Shown piece by piece: positions 51,351-60,336 of a DNA stretch of 64,000 nucleotides. A program made the position numbers and the translations under genes. Source of the DNA: Moraxella sp. (GTDB lineage: Bacteria > Pseudomonadota > Gammaproteobacteria > Pseudomonadales > Moraxellaceae); NCBI RefSeq assembly GCF_030525845.1, contig NZ_JAUNDY010000008.1, forward strand, positions 1-64,000, read 5' to 3'. Numbering within the stretch: the first letter of the stretch is position 1; each line of letters begins with the position of its first letter. The notes under the pieces are model-generated. The model did not search any database and had not been told where the DNA came from. It saw nothing but the letters and a program-made list of their open reading frames with translations.

Positions 51351-52091
51351 TTAAAACAACTCCCCCTGCCCATTTTCTAACATCGTCCGCATGGGGTTAA
51401 AACTTTTGCGGTGTTCTTTTAATATGCCATATTGCATAATCGCATCACGATGAGTTTTGCTGGCATAGCCTTTATGTTTATCTATCTGATAATCAGGATA
51501 GATTTTGGCAAATTCATTCATGGCATTATCACGATGTACTTTTGCCAATATGCTGGCACAAGAAATGGCGGTGTGAATACTATCGCCTTTTATGAGTGTT
51601 TGGATATTGTTTTGATATGTTTTAAAATCATCTGATAATATTGGCGTGGCATTACCATCAATTAAAATGGTCAAATCATGATTGGCGGTAATTTGATTGA
51701 GAGTGATGAGTTTTTCAATCGCCAAACGCATGCCTAATAAAGTCGCTTGATAAATGTCAATCTCATCAATAACAAAAGCAGGAATATCAACGATGACATA
51801 ACTTTGACAATGCTGTTTAATGGGGTCAAATAATTGGGTTCGTTTTTTCTCAGATAATTTTTTACTATCATTGATGAATGAAAGGGGAGTATGAGTTAAA
51901 TCAATTTGTCCAAATTCGCCCGTCAGATGATTGTCCAAAATCACCGCCCCCACCGTCATTTGTCCAAATAATGACCCCCGCCCCACTTCATCAATACCAA
52001 TCACAATGGTATCGCTGTTTAATTCATGATTTTTATGGCAGATGATAGAACAGTCATGGGTGTGAGTATTTTGGGTATGGGCTTTTGTCAT
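51351..52091 (-). CDS. rnhB: Ribonuclease HII
   Basis: RNase HII removes ribonucleotides and RNA primers from DNA. The catalytic motif VIGIDEVGRGSLFGQMTVGA sits near residue 33, followed by INDSKKLSEKKRTQLFD, TILIDGNATPIL, HTAISCASILAKVHRDN and DYQIDKHKGYASKTHRDAIM. From ATG 52091 the length is 246 residues, with about 25 extra N-terminal residues compared with E. coli. A TTG at 52124 would add eleven more. It is the last gene of the operon that includes mnmC, which ends 17 bases upstream. Confidence 0.92.
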   Translation of the reverse strand: MTKAHTQNTHTHDCSIICHKNHELNSDTIVIGIDEVGRGSLFGQMTVGAVILDNHLTGEFGQIDLTHTPLSFINDSKKLSEKKRTQLFDPIKQHCQSYVIVDIPAFVIDEIDIYQATLLGMRLAIEKLITLNQITANHDLTILIDGNATPILSDDFKTYQNNIQTLIKGDSIHTAISCASILAKVHRDNAMNEFAKIYPDYQIDKHKGYASKTHRDAIMQYGILKEHRKSFNPMRTMLENGQGELF

Positions 52092-52107
52092 GGTGTAGTT
52101 ATGGTAT

Positions 52108-54000
52108 CTAATGATTTTGGTCAATGGGTGTTTGTAATCTTGGACGGTGTGGATTTAATTTATTAAGTAGATTTTGAGAAATGGGTAGTGGCTCATCAAA
52201 TATTTGGGCAACCAAAATATCTGCACACAATGGAGCAAAACAAAAGCCCTTTGAACCCATGCCATACAGGCTATAAATTCGGCTATTTTGTTCGCCAGTT
52301 TTACCCGCAACTTTTCCGACTAGGGGGTGATAATCAGGCGTTTGGGCTCGAATGCTGGCACGCCCCTCTAAATCATTGATGTTGATATTTAATTGCGTGG
52401 AGATGTTGGGCAAACTTTGGGCTAATTTATCCAAATTAAACTGATGTTCATCAGCTCGTACGCTCATGTCCGTATCATTACGCACAAAACTTGCCCCCAT
52501 TAAAAATACCGTATTATTATTTTGGGTGAAAGTGGCACAATAACCGTCATATTTAATGGGCGTTTTTAAGGATTGGGTTAATTCGGCGGATTTGTCGTTG
52601 ATATTCAGCCATGAAACTTGTCCACGAATTTTTCTGGGATTAAATAACTCATCATGCAATAAATAACTTTCAAACCCTGCACAAATCACCACGATGTCTG
52701 ATGAATGTTGTTCGGTGTCATTGCCGATAATGACTTTATCATCATCTTGATAAATGCTTTTTACATTAAATTGTTTAAAGTTTATCAAAGGGTGTTTTAA
52801 TATACAATTTGCCAATTTTGCCGTATCAATCAGCCCTGCTTTGGCAATAAAAGTATTGATGATTTGCTGATTAAAATCCTCATTATCCGAATTAAACTCA
52901 CCATTAAAAAGCTGAATAAGTTCATCAGGATAATCTTTAACCAAACTTGCCAATTTCTCATGGGATTTTTGGGTGGGGAGCATAAAATCGACCACGCCCG
53001 TTTGTGTAAAAATCTCATCATCAGCAAGGGTGTTTAGCGTGCGATAAATCCGCTCACTGTACAAAAAACTTATCGTGGATAAATGGTGGGCGACTTCGCT
53101 GATTTGCGTGAGCTTGGGGGCGAACAGGGCTTTGGGGTTGCCTGACGCACCTGCGAGCGGGGCGGTTTTGTCCACGAGTGTAACAGCAACGCCACGACTG
53201 GCAAGGGCATGGGCGGTAAATAGTCCTGACACGCCAGCCCCGATGACGGTGGCGGTTTTGGGCGTGGGTGTGGGGGCGAAGTCGCCTGTAAAATGGGCGG
53301 TTATCATTTCTCGCTTACGCCCAAAGCCTTTGATTTTTTGGACATTCATGCCAATACCTTGTAAGGCACGGCGAACCGCTCCGCTACTGGTAAAAGTGGC
53401 AAGGGTGGCGTTGGGCTTGGATAAGTATTTGATTTGATTAAAAATATCATCAGACCACAGCTCGCCATTTTTGGCAGGGGCAAAACCGTCCAAAAACCAC
53501 GCATCGGCTTTGGCGTGCATGAGCTTAAAACTTTCCAAAGCGTCCCCAAACCACAAATCCAGCACGATGTTGCCAAAATGCAAACGATGACAACCTGCCA
53601 ACGCCAAAGGGTAGTTTTGGATTAACGCATGGATAATGTGAGCGTTATCGTCATTTTGCCAGACGGCTAGGGCTTGGCGTAAATCATCTTTGGTGAGTGG
53701 GTATTTTTCTGTACTGACAAAGTATAGGCGAGCGGACGGCGGAGCAACTCTTTGCCAAAGCTGACAGGTAGCAAGAAAATTGAGCCCCGTGCCAAAGCCT
53801 GTTTCCATGATGATAAAGGATTGATTGGGTTGCAAATTGGCAAATCGCTCGGGCAAATGATTGCTCTGTAAAAAGACATAATCCGTCTCGGCAAGTCCGC
53901 CCGTTTTTGAAAAATAGACATCGTCAAAGAGGGTTGAGATGGGCGTAATGTTACCCAGCTCGTCTGTTTGCCATGTGATGTCAGCATTTGTTAAGCTCAT
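52108..54000 (-). CDS. mnmC: Bifunctional tRNA mnm5s2U biosynthesis protein MnmC
   Basis: MnmC completes the mnm5s2U modification of wobble U34. The N-terminal methyltransferase (residues 1-240) contains IMETGFGTGLNFLATCQLWQ and AWFLDGFAPAKNGELWSDDI, the SAM-binding and catalytic motifs. The C-terminal FAD oxidoreductase (from about 250) begins TATVIGAGVSGLFTAHALAS, the dinucleotide-binding fold, and includes GASGNPKALFAPKL. The ATG at 54000 is preferred; 54024 would add eight residues and overlap the upstream gene. It starts 5 bases after the 146-residue gene's stop. Confidence 0.95.
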   Translation of the reverse strand: MSLTNADITWQTDELGNITPISTLFDDVYFSKTGGLAETDYVFLQSNHLPERFANLQPNQSFIIMETGFGTGLNFLATCQLWQRVAPPSARLYFVSTEKYPLTKDDLRQALAVWQNDDNAHIIHALIQNYPLALAGCHRLHFGNIVLDLWFGDALESFKLMHAKADAWFLDGFAPAKNGELWSDDIFNQIKYLSKPNATLATFTSSGAVRRALQGIGMNVQKIKGFGRKREMITAHFTGDFAPTPTPKTATVIGAGVSGLFTAHALASRGVAVTLVDKTAPLAGASGNPKALFAPKLTQISEVAHHLSTISFLYSERIYRTLNTLADDEIFTQTGVVDFMLPTQKSHEKLASLVKDYPDELIQLFNGEFNSDNEDFNQQIINTFIAKAGLIDTAKLANCILKHPLINFKQFNVKSIYQDDDKVIIGNDTEQHSSDIVVICAGFESYLLHDELFNPRKIRGQVSWLNINDKSAELTQSLKTPIKYDGYCATFTQNNNTVFLMGASFVRNDTDMSVRADEHQFNLDKLAQSLPNISTQLNININDLEGRASIRAQTPDYHPLVGKVAGKTGEQNSRIYSLYGMGSKGFCFAPLCADILVAQIFDEPLPISQNLLNKLNPHRPRLQTPIDQNH

Positions 54001-54004
54001 GATT

Positions 54005-54445
54005 TTACTGCTTTTTGTTGGCAAGAATCCATGCTAAACCAAATCCTGCTACAAACGACATAAAGGTACTGACCGCCCCATAGAGAAACAATTGCCCGCT
54101 TCTTTCGTTGACTAGGACGTTTACCTGTGTGGTTAGCTCATCAATACGCCCTTGAAGTTCAGAATTTTTGGCGAGCAAATCCATGTTGGCTTGGGAAAGT
54201 TCGCTCTCATTAGGGTCTTGTAGATCTGCCAATGTGGGAGCGTCGGTGTCGTGAGGATTTTTGGGAATGGGCTGGGCAGGAGCTTCTTGGTCTGCATCCT
54301 CTTGGTTGGTTGTCTCTTGGCTTGTGGCGTCTTGTTTTTTTGGTTCTTGGGCGGTATTTTGGGCGTACGCACCAGTTGCCATACACAAGCACAACAAGGA
54401 AGCCATCAAGGTGGTTTTCGGAAAATACTTGGTTTGATTATTCAT
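54005..54445 (-). CDS. Hypothetical exported membrane protein
   Basis: This 146-residue protein has a signal peptide (LMASLLCLCMATGAYA), then a long Gln/Glu/Pro-rich low-complexity region (about residues 30-70). A short coiled coil follows (ANMDLLAKNSELQGRIDELT, about 88-115), then a C-terminal membrane helix (LYGAVSTFMSFVAGFGLAWI). Topology resembles a small SH3-less TigR-type envelope protein, but I cannot name a family. Its ATG overlaps the yciI stop by 4 bases, so it belongs to the yciB-yciI-mnmC-rnhB operon. Confidence 0.6.
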   Translation of the reverse strand: MNNQTKYFPKTTLMASLLCLCMATGAYAQNTAQEPKKQDATSQETTNQEDADQEAPAQPIPKNPHDTDAPTLADLQDPNESELSQANMDLLAKNSELQGRIDELTTQVNVLVNERSGQLFLYGAVSTFMSFVAGFGLAWILANKKQ

Positions 54446-54744
54446 GATGATGTTTGGGGTAGGGCTTGAATAAAAGGTTTGATGTCCACATGGCTATACA
54501 CACCACCGTGCAAATATGGCTCATCAGCGACCCACGCTCTTGCTTGTTCAATGTCATCAAAATGAGCGATGACAAGACTACCGCTCATGGCAGGCTCGCC
54601 ATGATTGATGGGGGTAGGACCTGCGATGACAAGGCGGTTTTGGGCATCTAAGGCGGTCAATCGCTCTAAATGAGCAGGGCGAATCTCAGCTCGTTTGGCG
54701 GTGCTGTCCGCCACGTCATGTCCGATGATGGCAAATAAAGGCAT
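54442..54744 (-). CDS. yciI: YciI family protein
   Basis: The 100-residue protein matches the YciI fold: MPLFAIIGHDVADSTAKRAE, AHLERLTALDAQNRLVIAGP, then GSLVIAHFDDIEQARAWVAD and EPYLHGGVYSHVDIKPF. The conserved His and Asp of this ferredoxin-like family, thought to be catalytic in relatives, are present. It is frequently paired with yciB and yciA, as here with yciB. Confidence 0.9.
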   Translation of the reverse strand: MPLFAIIGHDVADSTAKRAEIRPAHLERLTALDAQNRLVIAGPTPINHGEPAMSGSLVIAHFDDIEQARAWVADEPYLHGGVYSHVDIKPFIQALPQTSS

Positions 54745-54767
54745 AAAGTTTCCTCAACATAGTGGGG

Positions 54768-55394
54768 TTATTTTTTAGCGGCGTTTTCGTCTAATTTTAG
54801 GTGCTTTCTTAAAACGACAAACATCGCAATCATAAAAGTTATCATCACAATCATATCGCCAAAAGCGGTAAACTCGCCCCAGTATTCGCCCCCCATAAAG
54901 ACAAAGGCAAAAAAGGCGTGCAAACTTGCCATGAGTACAAAAAATCCTGACCACGTCCAGTTGAGTTTTTTCCAACCTGATGGCGAAAGCTCAAAAATGG
55001 GGGCAAATAACTTTTGAATGGCGGATTCTTTGTTGCTTAAAAATAAGGGCGATAAAAAAAGTGCGATGGCAAAACCAAGATTAATCAGTACCGCTTTTAG
55101 GCGGATATAAAAGTCGTCTCTTAGTGCCAGCGTCAGACCGCCAAATATTACCGTCATGGCAAGTACAAAAATTTGCTGTTTTTCTAGGCGAAATTTTTGA
55201 TTGATGAATAAAAATCCATAAACCGCCAGTGTTGCCAGCGTAAGCCCTGCGGTGGCAACGATGATGTGATTATTGCTGTCCCCCCCTGTGAGACCAAAAA
55301 ATGCCAGCAGGGGGTGGTTTGGGTCGGTCTTATTTGTGGTCTTGTACAGATAAAAAAACACAATCAGTGGTATGTAATCAAGCAGGGCTTTCAT
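54768..55394 (-). CDS. yciB: Septation/intermembrane transport protein YciB (IspZ)
   Basis: This inner-membrane protein of 208 residues has five or six membrane helices. The start MKALLDYIPLIVFFYLYKTT is the family signature, and KKLNWTWSGFFVLMASLHAF is the conserved late helix with the WxxxW motif. Family members are linked to envelope integrity and septation. The first residue used is ATG 55394; an ATG at 55403 is possible. First gene of its operon. Confidence 0.9.
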   Translation of the reverse strand: MKALLDYIPLIVFFYLYKTTNKTDPNHPLLAFFGLTGGDSNNHIIVATAGLTLATLAVYGFLFINQKFRLEKQQIFVLAMTVIFGGLTLALRDDFYIRLKAVLINLGFAIALFLSPLFLSNKESAIQKLFAPIFELSPSGWKKLNWTWSGFFVLMASLHAFFAFVFMGGEYWGEFTAFGDMIVMITFMIAMFVVLRKHLKLDENAAKK

Positions 55395-55403
55395 GATGTT
55401 CAA

Positions 55404-55873
55404 ACATAATAAAATCTGCCTATTTTACACGTTTTTGGCATAAAAAGCAAAATTTGCCAAACCACACATGAAAGTTTGACCGTTGTTTTTTGATTTATTG
55501 CAATTTGTTTACAACCATTCATAATAAATTGGATGTTATTTAAATGAAATGGCATTATTTTTTAAAATTATATTTGTTAAATCCATAAAATGATTATTGA
55601 ATTATTTTTTATATGTATTAAAAAGTTATTTTAATAAAAACAAAGAAACATATTTTTATTAAAATATACTAAACAGTGAATTAATCAAATTATAAAAAAT
55701 GTAATATTTTCAATGAGTTATAAAAAAATTCCATAATTTTATTAATAGATTTTTTTTGTAAAAATTTTTAATTTATTGTATTGATAATTTAAATTTTTTG
55801 AGGTATGATTATTGGCGATTATAGATATGTGTGGTTTATAAAAACCATCTTTCATTTATAACAAAATTAACAT
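55404..55873. other. AT-rich intergenic region without genes
   Basis: 470 bases between the divergent yciB and binding-protein genes. It is extremely AT-rich from 55500 to 55870, with many A- and T-runs. No ORF of note, tRNA or repeat recognised. It must hold the promoters of both flanking genes; H-NS-type silencing is a possibility, by inference. Confidence 0.5.
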
Positions 55874-55900
55874 ATGCTTAATAAAACATTGAGAAATTTT

Positions 55901-56722
55901 ATGAAATGCTCTACTAAAAAATACACTTCACTGGTAAAATTTGGTGCTGTGATTGGCATGGTTACTCTAACGTCTGTACTGTCTGCCTGTGGTAATGAGG
56001 CGGCTGCCAAATCCGATGATGCACAACTTGAAAACAAAACTTTAAAGGTTGCGGTAGGTGGCAACATGCCTCCCTTTACGTTCATTGATAATAAGGGCTT
56101 ACCTATCGGCTTCGATGTTGATGTTATCACACACATCGCCACCAAAAATGGCTATGAGGTCAAATTCAACATTTTGCCATGGCAGGATTTATTTTCATCG
56201 GTAGAAAAGGGCGATAGTGATGTGGCTTTGTCGGCGATTTCTTACTCTGTTGAGCGTGAGGGTAAGTATCTACTAAGTAACCCTTATGTGTACATGCCTG
56301 CTGGTATCTTGTCGTTGGAGCAAACAGGTGTTACGTCAGTGGCAGACCTAAAACCCTTGCGTTTGGGTATGATGCCAAGCTCGGTATTTATGGAATTTGC
56401 AACTACGCACGGCATCAACCAAACTGTGGTCAAGGAACGGATATTTTTGAGTTTCAAAGACTTGGTGCGTGGCGATGTCGATGCCATCATTTCTGACAAA
56501 CAGATTGTTGGTTATATTGCTAATAATTATCCTGATTATAAATTTAATATTTTAGAGCATGGCGATGTCAATGACAAAGGGTCTTATGCAGTGGCACTTA
56601 CCTCAAAAAATCAAACGGCACTCATACAGATGTTCAATACAGGCATTGCCGACATGAAAGCCTCAGGCGAGCTTGCTCGTCTTGAAAAGAAATGGTTTGG
56701 AGATACCACAAAGGTTCAGTAA
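55901..56722 (+). CDS. Amino-acid-type solute-binding lipoprotein, tandem copy 1
   Basis: From ATG 55901 the protein has 273 residues. The signal KYTSLVKFGAVIGMVTLTSV ends in lipobox VLSAC, so it is membrane-anchored. The body is a family 3 binding protein: LKVAVGGNMPPFTFIDNKGL, PIGFDVDVITHIATKNGYEV, DLFSSVEKGDSDVALSAISY, SFKDLVRGDVDAIISDKQIV and the end MKASGELARLEKKWFGDTTK. ATG 55874 would add nine residues; the parallel with copy 2 favours 55901. No permease or ATPase is adjacent. Copy 2 lies 70 bases downstream and shares long identical DNA stretches. Confidence 0.88.
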   Translation: MKCSTKKYTSLVKFGAVIGMVTLTSVLSACGNEAAAKSDDAQLENKTLKVAVGGNMPPFTFIDNKGLPIGFDVDVITHIATKNGYEVKFNILPWQDLFSSVEKGDSDVALSAISYSVEREGKYLLSNPYVYMPAGILSLEQTGVTSVADLKPLRLGMMPSSVFMEFATTHGINQTVVKERIFLSFKDLVRGDVDAIISDKQIVGYIANNYPDYKFNILEHGDVNDKGSYAVALTSKNQTALIQMFNTGIADMKASGELARLEKKWFGDTTKVQ

Positions 56723-56792
56723 AATTAATGAGCATGAATGTGGGCTTGGTTTGCCCAAGTCCATAAATTTTAATCAAGTATAAGGAGATATG

Positions 56793-57620
56793 ATGAAATC
56801 CTCTCGTGCAAAGTATGCGTCGTTTTTAAAATTCGGTGCTGTGATGGGTGTTGTTGGTATGGCAGTTCTTTTATCTGCCTGTGGCGATGAGGCAGACACC
56901 AAAGACAGAGTGGCACAACCTGAAAATAAAACCTTAAAGGTTGCGGTAACTGGCAATAGAGCCCCCTTTACATTTGTGGATAACAAGGGCTTACCTATCG
57001 GCTTCGATGTTGATGTTATCACACACATCGCCACCAAAAATGGCTATGAGGTCAAATTCAACATTTTGCCATGGCAGGATTTATTCCCATCGGTGGAAAG
57101 TGGTGGTAGTGATATGGCGATTTCTGCCATCTTATATTCTGTCGAGCGTGAGGGTAAGTACCTACTATCCAATCCTTATACGTACATGCCTGCTAGCATT
57201 TTATCACTAGAAAAAACAGGGATCTCTTCGGTGGAGGATTTAAAGCCCTTGCGTTTGGGTATGTTATCGGGTTCTATTTTTCAAAATTTTGCCAACGCTC
57301 ATGGTATTGACCAAGTGGTATTTCAAAGTAAAAACTTCTTGACTTTTAAAGACTTGGTGCGTGGTGATGTCGATGCCATCATTGCTGGTAAGCAGATTGT
57401 TGGACATATGGCGGATAATTATCCTGACTATCAGTTTAATCTTTTGGAGGCTGGCGATATTAACGATAAAGGCTCATACACAGTGGCACTTGCCTCAAAA
57501 AATCAAACGGCACTCATACAGATGTTCAATACAGGCATTGCCGACATGAAAGCCTCAGGCGAGCTTGCTCGTCTTGAAAAGAAATGGTTTGATAATAGCA
57601 ATAATGCTCAAACCCAATAA
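56793..57620 (+). CDS. Amino-acid-type solute-binding lipoprotein, tandem copy 2
   Basis: The 275-residue product begins MKSSRAKYASFLKFGAVMGV with lipobox LLSAC. ATG 56793 sits five bases after AAGGAG; the ATG at 56790 is too close. The first-lobe segment NKGLPIGFDVDVITHIATKN and the last 35 residues before the tail are identical to copy 1 at DNA level, while ligand-facing parts differ (SVESGGSDMAISAILYSVER, LLSGSIFQNFANAH). This suggests recent duplication with partial gene conversion and possible divergence of specificity. Orphan of its transporter in this window. Confidence 0.88.
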   Translation: MKSSRAKYASFLKFGAVMGVVGMAVLLSACGDEADTKDRVAQPENKTLKVAVTGNRAPFTFVDNKGLPIGFDVDVITHIATKNGYEVKFNILPWQDLFPSVESGGSDMAISAILYSVEREGKYLLSNPYTYMPASILSLEKTGISSVEDLKPLRLGMLSGSIFQNFANAHGIDQVVFQSKNFLTFKDLVRGDVDAIIAGKQIVGHMADNYPDYQFNLLEAGDINDKGSYTVALASKNQTALIQMFNTGIADMKASGELARLEKKWFDNSNNAQTQ

Positions 57621-57632
57621 AAGTAGATGGAC

Positions 57633-57661
57633 TTGATTTTTGTAATAAAATTTGCTAAAAT
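57633..57661 (+). promoter_or_regulatory. Sigma-70 promoter of ssrA
   Basis: TTGATT (57633-57638), 17 bases, TAAAAT (57656-57661), ten bases before the tmRNA 5' end. Confidence 0.7.
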
Positions 57662-57670
57662 CAAGTCTCT

Positions 57671-58028
57671 GGGGATGTTCTGGCTTCGACGCTGGTAATG
57701 AAACCTAGTAGTGCATGTCAAGAGCGTATGTCTCTTGTAAATCAACGTACATTTAAAATAGTCGCAAACGACGAAACTTACGCACTAGCAGCCTAAGGGC
57801 TACTTGGGTCGGTACAGATTGCCTTTGGTCTGGTTACTCACCCCGATGCGAACGCACAAAGGATAGCTTGATTTAGCGTTGCGATGAATTAGGCGAACTT
57901 TTAGCAAATCGTCCAAGCCTACCTGACTGTCGGTTCGGTGCGGATTAAAGCCATAGACAGATTCTAAGCATGTAGAGCCATGAGCGTAGTGCTGGCGGAC
58001 GCGGGTTCAACTCCCGCCATCTCCACCA
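57671..58028 (+). ncRNA. ssrA: Transfer-messenger RNA
   Basis: tmRNA rescues stalled ribosomes and tags the peptide for proteolysis. The 5' end GGGGATGTTCTGGCTTCGAC and 3' end GGGTTCAACTCCCGCCATCT followed by CCACCA form the alanine-tRNA-like domain. The resume codon is GCA at 57764 and the tag reads ANDETYALAA, then TAA (57794-57796). The tag is that expected for Moraxellaceae, and this supports the taxonomic placement. The 3' end is the attachment site of the element that follows. Confidence 0.97.
58015..58028 (+). repeat. Left attachment site (attL) in the ssrA 3' end
   Basis: CGCCATCTCCACCA at the ssrA 3' end is repeated exactly at 62812-62825 in the same orientation. Confidence 0.75.
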
Positions 58029-58080
58029 CCTATCAAAATCACTAAAAATCATCAAGTATTTTTAAGCGTCATAAACCATC

Positions 58081-58109
58081 AAAAAAGCCTTGTAAATCAA
58101 GGCTTTTTT
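58081..58109 (+). terminator. Rho-independent terminator after ssrA
   Basis: AAAAAAGCCTTG and CAAGGCTTTTTT are exact complements around TAAAT, 53 bases past the tmRNA, inside the element. Confidence 0.85.
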
Positions 58110-58218
58110 ATTGTCTTATTGTATCTCATAAAGTCATCGTGTATCATAGTAAATCAACGAACATCAAACGATTTTACACACACGGCGACACACAGCCACA
58201 CACGAGATACACACACCA

Positions 58219-58473
58219 ATGCTCACCGATAACAAAATCAAAGGGCTAAAACCCACCGAAAAACGCTACTCGCTATCAGCAGGCGAAGGCTTATCCATTG
58301 ATGTCATGCCAACAGGTCGTAAGTCTTGGGTACTAGAATACACCGCCCTTGGCAAACGAAAACGCAAAAAGTTAGGCGAATACCCCGCCGTCAGTCTCAA
58401 ACAAGCCCGAGAGCTTGCCAATAAAATCAAAGGCAATGCAGGACTAACGCCCCAATCCAACTTACACGCTTGA
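58219..58473 (+). pseudogene. Tyrosine recombinase, N-terminal arm-binding domain only
   Basis: The 84-residue ORF reads MLTDNKIKGLKPTEKRYSLS and continues with DVMPTGRKSWVLEYTALGKR and KKLGEYPAVSLKQARELANK, the DUF4102 arm-DNA-binding domain of P4-type integrases, normally about 400 residues. The core-binding and catalytic domains are missing, and a stop follows the unrelated tail GNAGLTPQSN. Its place next to the ssrA 3' end fits an integrase that used tmRNA as target. It is a deletion remnant and cannot act. Confidence 0.85.
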
Positions 58474-58477
58474 TTAT

Positions 58478-59018
58478 TTGTTGGATAATTTCGCCCAAAT
58501 CAAAGACATTGGCAAAATCACCAACAAAATCTATGACATTACCAACGCCATAGAGATGACCAAGACCCATTTTATCGGCATGGTTGGTAAAGAGCTTGCC
58601 AATGCGTGGCTGTTTAGCGGTAAGCAAAAGACGATAGACCGCAAAATCGTCCGCACCGAACAAGCCGAAGTAACCGCCAAAGAGTACAAAGACATCTTTG
58701 AGCAGTACTGGTACATCCAAGGCACCAAAGAAGTGTTTAATTTTAAGACAGGCAAACGCCAGCCGATAGAGACACTTCGCCTAGAATACCCCAATGAGTT
58801 CGACATCTGGAACAAATCCGAAAAACGCCAAAAAGTAGAATCGCATAATATTTGGTTTGACCCCACCAAACGCCGTGTCGCCCAGCCGTCGCCAGTATTA
58901 TCGTCTGCCATTTGATACTGCCATTACCAACATCATCAATCACATCACCGCCATTGCCAAAGTCGTCGCTGGTAAAGTCCAAGCCCAGCTCGGAAAAAAC
59001 TTTCAAGCAGGCTATTGA
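58478..59018 (+). pseudogene. Phage/plasmid primase-like fragment, frameshifted
   Basis: The open frame from 58454 (TTG 58478) reads LDNFAQIKDIGKITNKIYDI then GKELANAWLFSGKQKTIDRK and EVFNFKTGKRQPIETLRLEY with HNIWFDPTKRR, which resembles the region before the helicase domain of phage primases (DUF5906 type). It stops at 58915 after a frame change; RRQYYRLPFDTAITNIINHI then continues in another frame to the stop at 59018. Neither a real start nor the catalytic domains are present. The family call is a guess from pattern. Confidence 0.4.
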
Positions 59019-60061
59019 CAGAGCCGCCAGCAGGCGTTTTCAAAGAAAAATTAGACTACGCAAGGGGCGTACGAGACGGCAAGATTGACGACCCAAGATT
59101 TTTGCCTGTATTGTACGAGTTTCCCCAAAGCTATATTGAGTCTGGCGAGTATATCCAGCCTGAAAATTGGTATATTACCAACCCCAATCTTGGGGCGAGC
59201 GTTGGCGTTGATGAACTTAGCGACATTCTAAGAAAAGCTAAAGAATCCCACGACAAAAACACCCTACAAACCGCCCTTGCCAAACATTTAAATGTGGAAA
59301 TTGGTATCAGTTTGCGGGCAAACCGCTGGGCAGGAGCAGAATTTTGGGAAAAGGCAGGATGGGCATTTACGCTTGATGAACTCATTGAAAAATCGGAAGT
59401 GATTACAATAGGCGGAGACGGTGGCGGTCTCGATGACTTGCTTGGCTGTGCGGTAGTTGGACGGTTGCCCACGCCCAAATACATTTACACCGATGACGGC
59501 GGTATTCGCCACGAAGTCAAGCAATGGTGGGTGTGGGTCAAAGCGTGGTGCCACCCGATTGCGTTGGAACGTAGAAAGCAAGACGAGCCTCGTTATCGTG
59601 ATTTTGAAAAAGATGGCGATTTGGTGGTGGTGGAGAATGTCGGCGATGATGTGGCAGAATTTGCCGACATTGCCAAAAAGATTTTTGACAGCGGTAAACT
59701 TGACCGCATTGGGCTTGACCCAGCAGGAGCGGACGATATTGTCATCGCCCTAGAATCCATCGGCATTCCCAAAGACCCCAAAATCACAGGCGTATCACAA
59801 GGCTGGAGGCTGGGCGGTTATCAAAAAGTGTGTGAACGCAAAATCGCAAGTGGCGACCTGCTCCACGCAAATCAGCCGTTAATGGCGTGGTGTGTGGGCA
59901 ATGCACAGGTAAAAACAACGGGTTCTGGCGTGATGATGAGTAAATCAGAAAGTGGCAATGGCAAGATTGACCCTGTCATTGCAATGCTAAACGCTGTGGC
60001 ATTGATGAGCCAAAACCCCACACCACCAAAGTCGGCTGATGATGTGGGGATTTATTTTTGA
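59015..60061 (+). pseudogene. Phage terminase large subunit, C-terminal part
   Basis: 348 codons encode the nuclease half of an HK97-type large terminase: PPAGVFKEKLDYARGVRDGK, DLDAxTxD-like metal site VITIGGDGGGLDDLLGCAVV, then LDRIGLDPAGADDIVIALES and the final Asp region GKIDPVIAMLNAVALM. Full proteins are about 550 residues and start with an ATPase (Walker A and B), which is absent here. The ORF opens directly after the primase-like remnant, so a deletion fused the two. It is non-functional as a packaging motor. Confidence 0.8.
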
Positions 60062-60156
60062 CTGGCTATACAAAAATGGCTTGATAAAAGGTGTATTGAA
60101 CTATATAATTATACCGATACACTGATTTATTTTTATTAAAAACAAAAGGAGCGATT

Positions 60157-60336
60157 ATGAATAATCGCACTACCCAAAATACCGAACAAAACCATGCTCA
60201 TAAACTTGCACAGTTATTTGTAGATTTTGCCCAACATTTACAAACTGATGCCAAACGATTTAATGAAGAGCATAAAGAGACCAAAGAGAGGCTAAAAAAT
60301 GGCACAAAGCTTACCAAACACCGAATTACTCTTTGA
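60157..60336 (+). CDS. 59-residue protein upstream of the cargo gene
   Basis: ATG 60157 lies after AAAAGGAG with good spacing. The product is hydrophilic and helical (NTEQNHAHKLAQLFVDFAQH, EEHKETKERLKNGTK). It overlaps the start of the 60299 gene by 38 bases in another frame, so the two are translationally coupled. It is not recognised; a small partner or regulator is possible. Confidence 0.5.
   Translation: MNNRTTQNTEQNHAHKLAQLFVDFAQHLQTDAKRFNEEHKETKERLKNGTKLTKHRITL

Noticed and set aside
55500-55870. Possible CRISPR leader or repeat array in the AT-rich gap
   Set aside because: There is no regularly spaced repeat, only A/T runs; no CRISPR array was seen anywhere in the window.
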